Of a DNA stretch of 11,909 nt, positions 6,989 through 11,909 are shown in pieces. Made by a program: the position numbers and the translations under genes. The notes beneath the pieces are model-generated. The model saw only the letters and a program-made list of their open reading frames with translations. It did not search any database and had not been told where the DNA came from. Source of the DNA: JBBQIY01 sp964618405 (GTDB lineage: Bacteria > Verrucomicrobiota > Kiritimatiellia > RFP12 > UBA3636); contig CAZUAY010000117.1 in assembly GCA_964618405.1 (NCBI GenBank), positions 1-11,909 of the forward strand, read 5' to 3'. The first letter of the stretch is position 1, and every line of letters begins with the position of its first letter.

Positions 6989-7620
6989 TGAGCGGTAAAC
7001 TAAGAATTGGCGTTCTCGGCTCCGGCTCGGGTTCGAATATGCAGTCAATCCAAGACGCCATCGAAGCCGGCATGCTCAATGCGGAAATCGTCTGCGTCAT
7101 TACCGACGTTGAAAACGCGGGAATTTTGAAGCGTGCTGCCAAGCATGGCATTCCGGCTTGCTATCTCGATCCAGCCCCATTTAAGACGAAGCTCGATGGC
7201 GAAGCGGAACGCAAGTACATTGAACACCTCGATGCCTACGGTGTCGAGGTCGTTGTACTTGCTGGATTCTTGCGCATCGTGAAGGTGGCACTTTTAGAAC
7301 ACTTCCCCATGCGCGTGCTCAACGTCCATCCAGCGCTCCTTCCTGCTTTCCCAGGCATGGATGCCTGGAAACAAGCGCTCGATTACGGAGCGAAGGTGGC
7401 AGGATGTACCGTGCATTTTGTTGATCTCGGAACGGACACCGGTCCCATCATTCTGCAAAAGTGCGTTCCTATTTTAGAGGGCGATACGCCTGAAATGCTG
7501 CATGCCCGCATCCAAGTGCAAGAGCACATTGCGTACCCCGAGGCCCTCGCCCTGCTTGCAACGGGCAAGCTACGAGTCGAAGGCCGCAAGGTGGTGGGAG
7601 TGGCGAGTAGGAAGTTGTGA
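6988..7620 (+). CDS. purN: Phosphoribosylglycinamide formyltransferase (GAR transformylase)
   Basis: A 210-residue enzyme that transfers the formyl group of 10-formyl-tetrahydrofolate to glycinamide ribonucleotide, the third step of purine synthesis, in the cytoplasm. The N-terminal phosphate loop GSGSGSN (11-17) binds GAR. The catalytic triad is intact: N112 and H114 in NVHPALLPAFPG, and D150 in GTDTGPI. The C-terminal helix QVQEHIAYPEALALL is typical. The ATG overlaps the metY stop by one base, with GGGGAAG (6979-6985) just upstream. The last residues (about VASRKL) and the TGA stop are encoded by a tandem heptamer array (7601-7628), so the true ancestral end was probably a few codons different. 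The catalytic core is unaffected. Confidence 0.95.
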   Translation: MSGKLRIGVLGSGSGSNMQSIQDAIEAGMLNAEIVCVITDVENAGILKRAAKHGIPACYLDPAPFKTKLDGEAERKYIEHLDAYGVEVVVLAGFLRIVKVALLEHFPMRVLNVHPALLPAFPGMDAWKQALDYGAKVAGCTVHFVDLGTDTGPIILQKCVPILEGDTPEMLHARIQVQEHIAYPEALALLATGKLRVEGRKVVGVASRKL

Positions 7621-7628
7621 GTAGTGAG
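7601..7628. repeat. Tandem heptamer array over the purN stop codon
   Basis: Units TGGCGAG (7601-7607), TAGGAAG (7608-7614), TTGTGAG (7615-7621) and TAGTGAG (7622-7628) are the same type and phase as the array at 41-68. The third unit supplies the purN stop (TGA at 7618-7620). The array also forms most of the 25-base spacer before the next gene. Confidence 0.75.
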
Positions 7629-7645
7629 ATCAATGAAAGGATACA

Positions 7646-8548
7646 ATGAGAAATCTGAAAATGGCTGTTGTGGGAACTTTATGTACCACGGTTATCTTGC
7701 TCAATACATTGGCCGTGGGTCAGGAGATGCCAACGCCATCACCCGAAGCGGGCGATAGTAGCATGTTGTTTACCGACAAACCTGAGTTTTTGGTACTTCC
7801 GCGAAAAGACGATGCGGCGGCGGTCAAGTGCGCTGTTTATTCACCTCAGCTCTCCCACTCTCCGACAAAGAAAGGGTTGGTCGTGCACCTCTATGGGAGG
7901 GGTGGGTCGTGTCGGAGCCACAATATGATGCGCGAGTCCTATGCGGAGGTGCGACGTCTTTTGTGGGAACGGGGGTACTGGCTTGTCGTTCCGGATCTGG
8001 GAACTGATCACTGGATGAACGATAGGGCCTGCAAGTCCGTCGATGCTGTCATTGAAGGCATGATCCGGGATCGTGACGTGGATCCGGCTCGTGTACACAT
8101 CCTAGGTACGAGCATGGGGGGCGGTAGTGGTCTTGCGTATGTGATGCGCCGCCCCAACCGTATCCGATCAATTTGTGCTGTATTTCCTATGACTGATTTT
8201 GAGCAATGGGTTCAAGAACGACCCGGATATCTCTCTGGAATCGCAAGGGCACATGGTGTGGAACCGTCAGAGGCGTCGTCCGTCTTGAAAGCCCTCTCTG
8301 CCTTGCAGCACGTAGAGTCTTTCGCAGGCATTCCTGTGTTCCTCTTACATGGCAGCGCCGACACCACCGTTCCGACACATCATAGCCGCGAGTTTGCTGC
8401 TGCACTTCGAAATCAAAACTCTCCGGTTACCTACCGCGAAGTTCCTGGGTTGGCGCACACGGATGCCGTTGCTGAACAATTTCAACAAGAGATTGTAGAG
8501 TTCTTGACCGATACGGCCGCGCAATCCGAAAGTGCCTGCAAGCAGTGA
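7646..8548 (+). CDS. Exported alpha/beta hydrolase (esterase / S9-like)
   Basis: A 300-residue serine hydrolase of the alpha/beta fold. Residues 1-25 form a Sec signal peptide (hydrophobic 7-24, AVG-Q cleavage-like site), so it acts in the periplasm or outside. There is no lipobox cysteine at the cleavage site. The catalytic triad is readable: S156 in the elbow GTSMGGG, D239 in LLHGSADTTVP and H271 in PGLAHTD. The oxyanion loop is HLYGRGG (81-87), where many relatives have HG-GG. A short cap-like segment lies around 185-225. Substrate is unknown: ester, feruloyl or acetyl-sugar and dipeptide substrates are all possible for this fold. GAAAGG (7635-7640) lies 5 bases before the ATG. It may belong to the metY-purN transcript by spacing, though no functional link is visible. 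The last five codons and stop (ACKQ-stop) fall within a palindromic repeat. Confidence 0.85.
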   Translation: MRNLKMAVVGTLCTTVILLNTLAVGQEMPTPSPEAGDSSMLFTDKPEFLVLPRKDDAAAVKCAVYSPQLSHSPTKKGLVVHLYGRGGSCRSHNMMRESYAEVRRLLWERGYWLVVPDLGTDHWMNDRACKSVDAVIEGMIRDRDVDPARVHILGTSMGGGSGLAYVMRRPNRIRSICAVFPMTDFEQWVQERPGYLSGIARAHGVEPSEASSVLKALSALQHVESFAGIPVFLLHGSADTTVPTHHSREFAAALRNQNSPVTYREVPGLAHTDAVAEQFQQEIVEFLTDTAAQSESACKQ

Positions 8549-8715
8549 CTGCGACCTGCAAGCAAGGGACTGCTTGCAGAAAGAGAGTAAAAGCTTCGCA
8601 TGAGATGTTTCGCTGGTTTTGCTCTCTTCTTGCGGGCAGTCCCTTGCCCGGGAGCCAACCTCGCATGAGGTTTCGCCAGTTTTATCCTCCTCTTGCAGGC
8701 TGTCTCAGCCGGCAA
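8535..8715. repeat. Nested extragenic palindromic repeat cluster
   Basis: Four related parts are visible. CCTGCAAGCAGTGACTGC (8535-8552) is followed by a near copy at 8555-8573. A perfect 9-bp hairpin, CTGCAAGCA (8556-8564) with TGCTTGCAG (8571-8579), has a 6-base loop. A long inverted repeat pairs 8559-8592 with 8617-8650; of 34 positions, 27 are Watson-Crick, 4 are G-T and 3 are A-C. A degenerate direct copy of the segment from about 8595 to 8650 follows at about 8660-8710, sharing TCGCATGAG, TTTCGC and TCTTGC. The cluster fills the space between two converging genes and runs into the 3' end of the hydrolase gene. Confidence 0.8.
8556..8650. terminator. Candidate bidirectional terminator in the convergent gap
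   Basis: The long inverted repeat sits between the hydrolase (plus strand, ends 8548) and the U32 gene (minus strand, ends 8720), where a two-way terminator is expected. It would form a strong RNA hairpin from either strand. There is no adjacent clean T-run, so termination is inferred from position and stem length only. Confidence 0.35.
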
Positions 8716-8719
8716 GCCT

Positions 8720-9946
8720 TCAAAAAATAACCGGCTCAACGATGAACACTTTGTCGTTGGGGCGAACGAGGGTGGGGCAGGGGAAGGTGACCCACTTGCC
8801 ACGTTCAGCAAGCGTGATGACTTCGTCGTCGCGGCGGAGCGATTCCACAACAAGATCTAAGACGCCGGTACTCGGGCCGTGAATAGAAATTGAATCGCCG
8901 GGCTTAATCGGATTGTCCTGAATCCTCACCTGCGCGATTTGCGCTTTGGGGTAGTAGTGCATGACAATACCGACATGGCGCTTCTTATTCGTCGCTTGGT
9001 TTTCGTCGAGGTCATCTCCGGTAATCTGTTCTGTGCCGGGCCGACCATGGAAGAGGCCTACGCCGAACTGTCGATGATAAACTTTAGCACACCGTGCCAC
9101 GAGCTCATCAATGAGCACCGGCGTGAAGGCATTGGCATTGACGGCAGCGACGGCTTCTTTGTAGGCGGCAACAACGGCTTTGACGTATTCGGGATTGCGT
9201 GCGCGACCTTCAATTTTAAACGAGACAATGCCGGCATCCATGAGCTTGTCGACAAAGGGAAGCGAACAGAGATCGCGTGCCGACAGCACGGTGTGGGGCT
9301 CGACTTCGTATTCAGCGTTACAGCCCTCGCCCTCAGAAATTTCTTTGATGAGATAGCGACGGCGACACGGCTGGTGGCATTCGCCTCGCGAGGCGGAGCA
9401 ACCGTAGGCGTGGTGCGACAGGAGGCAGCGTCCAGACACTGCCACGCAGATTGCCCCATGGACAAAAGTTTCAATTTCAACGGGAGCGGTTTCGGCGATT
9501 TGCTTCACTTCTTCGAGCGTACATTCGCGCGCGAGGACAATGCGCGTTGCGCCTTGGGATGCGAGGAATTTAGCGGAGGCGGAATTGGAGCACGACATCT
9601 GCGTGGATACATGAAAAGGAATTTCGAGTTCGCGGCAGGCGTCGATCACAGCCCAGTCAGCGATGATCACGGCATCGGCATGTGGCTTGATGATCCGAAG
9701 TTGGTCGCGCATGGCTTCGAGTTCGCCTTCGTAGATGAGCGAGTTGAGCGTGACGTAGAGCTTGACGTCTCTTGCGCGGCATCGTGCGGAAGCGTCGGCT
9801 AGGGTTTCGGGTGTAAAATTGCGCGTCGCCAGTTGACGCATGTTAAAGGCGCCAAGGCCGAGATAGATGGCATCGGCACCGGCATCAAGTGCGGCTTGGA
9901 GGCTGGTCATGTCGCCGGCGGGGGCGAGGATTTCGATTTTTTTCAT
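8720..9946 (-). CDS. U32-family protein, TrhP/YegQ-like (tRNA uridine hydroxylation family)
   Basis: A 408-residue member of the family named peptidase U32. Studied members of this branch (E. coli TrhP/YegQ, B. subtilis YrrN/YrrO) are needed for 5-hydroxyuridine in the tRNA wobble position; older reports call relatives collagenases. The N-terminal half is a barrel-like domain starting EILAPAGD. The family signature is fully matched in ETFVHGAICVAVSGRCLLS, about residues 157-175. Cysteines in AIC, GRC, GC, GEC and PCR fit the clustered cysteines thought to bind an iron-sulfur cofactor. A C-terminal beta domain (about 330-408) follows. The start MKKIEILAPAGD is typical, yet there is no ribosome-binding sequence: the six bases before ATG are CCTTCC, and an AT-rich TTTATA sits directly upstream, so the mRNA may be leaderless. 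Other U32 branches (UbiU/UbiV, RlhA) are less likely by length and motif. Confidence 0.88.
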   Translation of the reverse strand: MKKIEILAPAGDMTSLQAALDAGADAIYLGLGAFNMRQLATRNFTPETLADASARCRARDVKLYVTLNSLIYEGELEAMRDQLRIIKPHADAVIIADWAVIDACRELEIPFHVSTQMSCSNSASAKFLASQGATRIVLARECTLEEVKQIAETAPVEIETFVHGAICVAVSGRCLLSHHAYGCSASRGECHQPCRRRYLIKEISEGEGCNAEYEVEPHTVLSARDLCSLPFVDKLMDAGIVSFKIEGRARNPEYVKAVVAAYKEAVAAVNANAFTPVLIDELVARCAKVYHRQFGVGLFHGRPGTEQITGDDLDENQATNKKRHVGIVMHYYPKAQIAQVRIQDNPIKPGDSISIHGPSTGVLDLVVESLRRDDEVITLAERGKWVTFPCPTLVRPNDKVFIVEPVIF

Positions 9947-9952
9947 GGAAGG

Positions 9953-9981
9953 TATAAAAGAGGGTCTACTGGGTTCTACAA
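9953..9981 (-). promoter_or_regulatory. Candidate promoter for the U32 gene
   Basis: On the minus strand TTGTAG (9981-9976) and TTTATA (9958-9953) are 17 bases apart, and the -10 box ends 6 bases before the ATG. TATACC (9956-9951) is an alternative -10 match. Either places the transcription start at or next to the start codon. Confidence 0.35.
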
Positions 9982-9994
9982 AAACGTTGCCGCT

Positions 9995-10018
9995 AACTTT
10001 GACGTAAACTTTGTCGTA
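9995..10018. repeat. Tandem 12-base direct repeat upstream of the U32 gene
   Basis: AACTTTGACGTA (9995-10006) and AACTTTGTCGTA (10007-10018) match at 11 of 12 positions. The pair begins 14 bases upstream of the proposed -35 box of the U32 gene, a usual place for an activator site, but could be a simple duplication. Confidence 0.6.
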
Positions 10019-10026
10019 AAGGGAAG

Positions 10027-10054
10027 TCGCTAGTCGTTAGTGGCTAATTGCTAG
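10027..10054. repeat. Tandem heptamer array, TCGCTAG type (4 units)
   Basis: Units TCGCTAG (10027-10033), TCGTTAG (10034-10040), TGGCTAA (10041-10047) and TTGCTAG (10048-10054). Read on the other strand the consensus is TAGCGAC, one base from the TAGCGAG units at 41-68 and 7601-7628. It lies just after the djlA stop, upstream of the U32 gene. Confidence 0.75.
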
Positions 10055-10065
10055 TGAGGTTGCTC

Positions 10066-10887
10066 TCATTTCATTCCTCGTGTCTTGCAAATTCGATCAT
10101 ACGCGACATTGACCATAGCGAGTTGGTCGTTGGAGTTTTTAATGAATTCGGGGGGAAGCCCTTTGGCTTGGATTTTATCGGGGTGGAGTTCCATAGCTTT
10201 ACGGCGGTAAGCTTTTTTGACCTCAACGTCCGTAGCAGAGCGCGAGACGCCGATGGCGGTGTAGTCATCGTCCGTGGCATCCGTCGACGACGTGTACCGC
10301 GATCCATAGTTTTGTCGCGATTCTTGTGAGTAGCGCCCCCACGAATGACGTTGACCCGTAAATTGGCTGATCATCATGTGCACCGTGCCTGATGGCAGGC
10401 CGAAGATGGACTCGGCTTGCCGCAGCATCTTCATTTGTTCGTCAGACACCGAACCTTCTGCACAGGCGAGGCGAACAAGGCATTGGAGAAAAATCAAGCG
10501 TAGTTCGTAAGCCGCGCATTCGGTGGCGAATTTATCGACATAAGAGACGAAGAGCACATTGTCGTCCTTCGCCTTGCGAAAGATATCTTTAGCGAGGCTG
10601 ACATCGCTTGGGCCGAGGCCCCACTCATCGAGCATATTTTCGATGAGTTGAATTTCAGTCGCGGAGACCCGGCCGTCTGATTTTGCAATTTTGGCGAACG
10701 ACGACATCATGCAGAGCAAGAAGACTGAACGCGTGCGCTCGGTCTGCTCCCTGCGGCGATCGGCGAGGCGTTCTGTGTCTCGTTGATCAAGCCAGACGCC
10801 GATGGCGAATCCGACGAGGCCTCCGAAAAAGTTACCGGACACGATCCAGCCGAGAATAAAAAAGAGAAATGATCTTGAGCAACCCAT
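10066..10887 (-). CDS. djlA: Membrane-anchored J-domain co-chaperone DjlA
   Basis: A 273-residue protein with the DjlA layout: an N-terminal glycine-rich membrane helix (about 6-31, FFILGWIVSGNFFGGLVGFAIGVWL), a central TerB-like helical domain (about 50-165) and a C-terminal J domain (about 206-273). The J domain holds the HPD motif at 235-237 and the DjlA-typical continuation HPDKIQAKGLPPEF. It recruits and stimulates DnaK at the inner membrane; in E. coli it is tied to envelope stress and capsule regulation. Between TerB and J lies a serine/tyrosine-rich linker (about 175-205). Length matches E. coli DjlA (271). AGGA (10899-10896) lies 8 bases before the ATG. The next minus-strand gene (U32) starts about 120 bases downstream and has its own promoter-like sequence. 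Confidence 0.93.
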   Translation of the reverse strand: MGCSRSFLFFILGWIVSGNFFGGLVGFAIGVWLDQRDTERLADRRREQTERTRSVFLLCMMSSFAKIAKSDGRVSATEIQLIENMLDEWGLGPSDVSLAKDIFRKAKDDNVLFVSYVDKFATECAAYELRLIFLQCLVRLACAEGSVSDEQMKMLRQAESIFGLPSGTVHMMISQFTGQRHSWGRYSQESRQNYGSRYTSSTDATDDDYTAIGVSRSATDVEVKKAYRRKAMELHPDKIQAKGLPPEFIKNSNDQLAMVNVAYDRICKTRGMK

Positions 10888-10915
10888 TTTGAAAATCCTG
10901 CAATTGAAACCTTAC

Positions 10916-10944
10916 ACTATGCCATAAACTGCCGTTTCTTGCAA
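10916..10944 (-). promoter_or_regulatory. Candidate sigma70-type promoter for djlA
   Basis: On the minus strand TTGCAA (10944-10939) and CATAGT (10921-10916) are 17 bases apart. Transcription would start near 10909, giving a leader of about 22 bases that includes the AGGA ribosome site. Confidence 0.4.
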
Positions 10945-10946
10945 AG

Positions 10947-11169
10947 AATTCAGAATACTGAATTGTAATCGGTCAGTGACGGGGGGTGCCCCCCGTCACT
11001 GACCGATTACAGTCGCTAGTCGCTAGCGAGACCCCGTTTCTTTGTGGTTGCGAAGCGATGTGGGGCGCAGCCGTCTCGGCAAGCCGAGGACGCCGCGTCT
11101 ACCAAAGTAGCGAAACAAACGGAGAACGGGTTTTTCAACCCGTTTCATTCACGGATAGGAATGTCCGTG
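10947..11169. repeat. Hairpin-rich intergenic region between DUF1643 gene and djlA
   Basis: The 304-base space 10888-11191 holds no convincing gene. It carries a chain of inverted repeats. AATTCAG/CTGAATT (10947-10964) is a perfect 7-bp stem with a 4-base loop. A perfect 23-bp repeat lies at 10964-11011. CTCGGC/GCCGAG (11075-11088) is a 6-bp stem with a 2-base loop. AACGGGTT/AACCCGTT (11125-11144) is an 8-bp stem with a 4-base loop. CACGGA/TCCGTG (11150-11169) is a 6-bp stem with an 8-base loop. Two TCGCTAG heptamers (11013-11026) follow the large repeat. The rest has the look of a dispersed element remnant, which cannot be confirmed from one copy. Confidence 0.7.
10964..11011. repeat. Perfect 23-bp inverted repeat with a 2-base centre
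   Basis: The left arm 10964-10986 pairs base for base with the right arm 10989-11011; only TG (10987-10988) is unpaired. The outer arm is TGTAATCGGTCAGTGAC and the inner part is six G against six C. There is no T-run on either side. It lies downstream of the DUF1643 gene and upstream of the djlA promoter, so it could stop read-through or be a mobile-type palindrome. Confidence 0.9.
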
Positions 11170-11191
11170 CTCGTTCGAGAAAACCACTTCC

Positions 11192-11701
11192 TCATGAACT
11201 GAAGCTATAGGGAAGTAAGGGCTTCGGTACCAGGTCGGACTTGAGATATAGCGGGTGCTTCGGAATGCCATCCAAAGTTTTTTCCAGATAGCAGAGATTA
11301 AATCCTTGTAAGAGATTCAAGACTTGATCTTGCCGATTGTTAAGCAGGCCGTGGCGCCCCCAGGCGCACATAACGCGATCAGTTTTGCGGGCGACCTCAA
11401 GAATCCAGCGATCATTTTCGGGCCCAATAGGATCGGCGGCACAGCGCATCTCCTGCGGATTGGTGGCACGGTAGGCAAAGATGTTGAGCATGTAAAAAGT
11501 GTTGTAGCCCCACGCTTTGGAATAGCCGCGAATCCGGCGCAGTGTGGGGTCGAGCTGGTTTTCATCGGCTGTGGAGGGATTCAGCGCAATCCAAACGATA
11601 GGACGCTCTTCGTCATCGAAGACATCCATCCAGCTATGCCGTAACGTGTATCGCCACGTTCTGCATGGCGAGAATACGCATTCATTTCCTGTTTCGTTCA
11701 T
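11192..11701 (-). CDS. DUF1643 family protein
   Basis: With the ATG at 11701 the product has 169 residues; the frame is open to an ATG at 11773 (193 residues). The DUF1643 pattern is complete: CVFSPCRTWRYTL near the N-terminus, then WIALNPSTADENQLDPTLRR, GYNTFYMLNIFAYRATNP, DPIGPENDRWIL, CAWGRHG and a C-terminal HPLYLK. The family's function is unproven; it is widespread in bacteria and phages. No signal peptide or membrane helix is seen. I prefer the inner start because the first 24 codons of the longer version contain a TATGAT -10-like box and a TGTAA-N2-TTACA dyad also found outside the gene at 11893-11906. Also, the conserved domain begins just after it. Neither start has a clear ribosome site, so this choice is uncertain. 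The gene itself is certain. Confidence 0.85.
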   Translation of the reverse strand: MNETGNECVFSPCRTWRYTLRHSWMDVFDDEERPIVWIALNPSTADENQLDPTLRRIRGYSKAWGYNTFYMLNIFAYRATNPQEMRCAADPIGPENDRWILEVARKTDRVMCAWGRHGLLNNRQDQVLNLLQGFNLCYLEKTLDGIPKHPLYLKSDLVPKPLLPYSFSS

Positions 11702-11722
11702 GCGATATGCTCTGAGGGGTTG

Positions 11723-11741
11723 ATCATATTGTAAGTTTACA
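11723..11741 (-). promoter_or_regulatory. Operator-like dyad and -10 box before the DUF1643 gene
   Basis: TGTAA (11730-11734) and TTACA (11737-11741) form a 5-bp dyad with a 2-base centre. On the minus strand TATGAT (11728-11723) lies immediately next to it and matches a -10 box at 5 of 6 bases; no good -35 hexamer is seen. A repressor on the dyad would cover the promoter spacer. Confidence 0.35.
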
Positions 11742-11775
11742 GGATCGTGTGGTATGTGTAAAGCTGGGCTCATCG

Positions 11776-11803
11776 TTCGAACATTGTGTTATCCATTCGA
11801 ACA
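11776..11803. repeat. Two TTCGAACA direct repeats 20 bases apart
   Basis: TTCGAACA at 11776-11783 and 11796-11803, start to start 20 bases (about two helical turns). Each contains the palindrome TTCGAA. They may be a binding site for a dimeric or paired regulator. The remaining bases 11804-11892 hold nothing I can name. Confidence 0.45.
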
Positions 11804-11892
11804 GGCAAGTTGAAAAAATCAAACTCCGGTCGTTTTACGGCAAATCATCCGAAAGTACGACAGATCTCGTGATGTATGAAATGCCAGGTTTA

Positions 11893-11906
11893 TTGTAATC
11901 TTACAA
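11893..11906. promoter_or_regulatory. Second TGTAA-N2-TTACA dyad at the right edge
   Basis: TTGTAA (11893-11898) and TTACAA (11901-11906) form a perfect 6-bp dyad with a 2-base centre, the same core as at 11730-11741. It is followed by ATG at the window end, which might start a plus-strand gene outside the window. The regulator is unknown. Confidence 0.4.
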
Positions 11907-11909
11907 ATG

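Noticed and set aside
8545..8730. 61-codon plus-strand frame after the hydrolase
   Set aside because: It is made entirely of the palindromic repeat cluster.
8939..9802. 287-codon open frame on the plus strand opposite the U32 gene
   Set aside because: It lies wholly antisense to a gene with a full family signature; the protein has no recognisable motif, and it is explained by codon bias of the minus-strand gene.
10986..11210. 74-codon plus-strand frame in the djlA upstream region
   Set aside because: It starts inside the 23-bp inverted repeat, crosses several hairpins and a heptamer pair, and has no ribosome site.

Overview
The window comes from a Gram-negative (diderm) bacterium: it carries lipid A (lpxA) and outer-membrane secretin (gspD-type) genes and several Sec-type signal peptides. 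I cannot name the species. The gene content and the short tandem heptamer repeats between genes would fit a PVC-type lineage (Verrucomicrobiota, Kiritimatiellota or Lentisphaerota), but that is inference. The run of ten Ns at 4035-4044 marks this as a scaffold from a draft assembly or metagenome bin.

Left part (1-2141): a gene-free 458-base stretch packed with tandem 7-bp repeats of four unrelated unit types, then a small exported protein of unknown function (459-890) and an M20-family amidohydrolase (945-2141). Centre (2142-5620): a good sigma70-like promoter (2182-2210) precedes fabZ-lpxA-gspD. These genes lie 16 bases apart and then overlap by ATGA, so lipid A acylation and a type II secretion outer-membrane pore are probably co-transcribed. 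The secretin appears broken in two, but the break is the scaffold gap. A 13-base duplication at the gap indicates that one intact gene of about 672 codons is the likely truth.

Next (5705-8548): metY (O-acetylhomoserine sulfhydrylase) overlaps purN (GAR transformylase) by one base, and an exported alpha/beta hydrolase follows 25 bases later. purN ends inside a heptamer array and the hydrolase ends inside a palindromic repeat cluster, so repeats have invaded or reshaped both gene ends. Right part (8720-11773, all minus strand): a U32-family protein (TrhP-like, tRNA hydroxylation family), djlA (membrane-anchored J-domain co-chaperone) and a DUF1643 gene. The DUF1643 gene has an operator-like dyad that recurs at the right edge.

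Most genes are ordinary housekeeping genes. The least explained material lies between them: heptamer mosaics, a perfect 23-bp inverted repeat with neighbouring hairpins, a nested extragenic palindrome cluster, and a paired TGTAA-N2-TTACA dyad. I did not find a convincing new multi-gene system.
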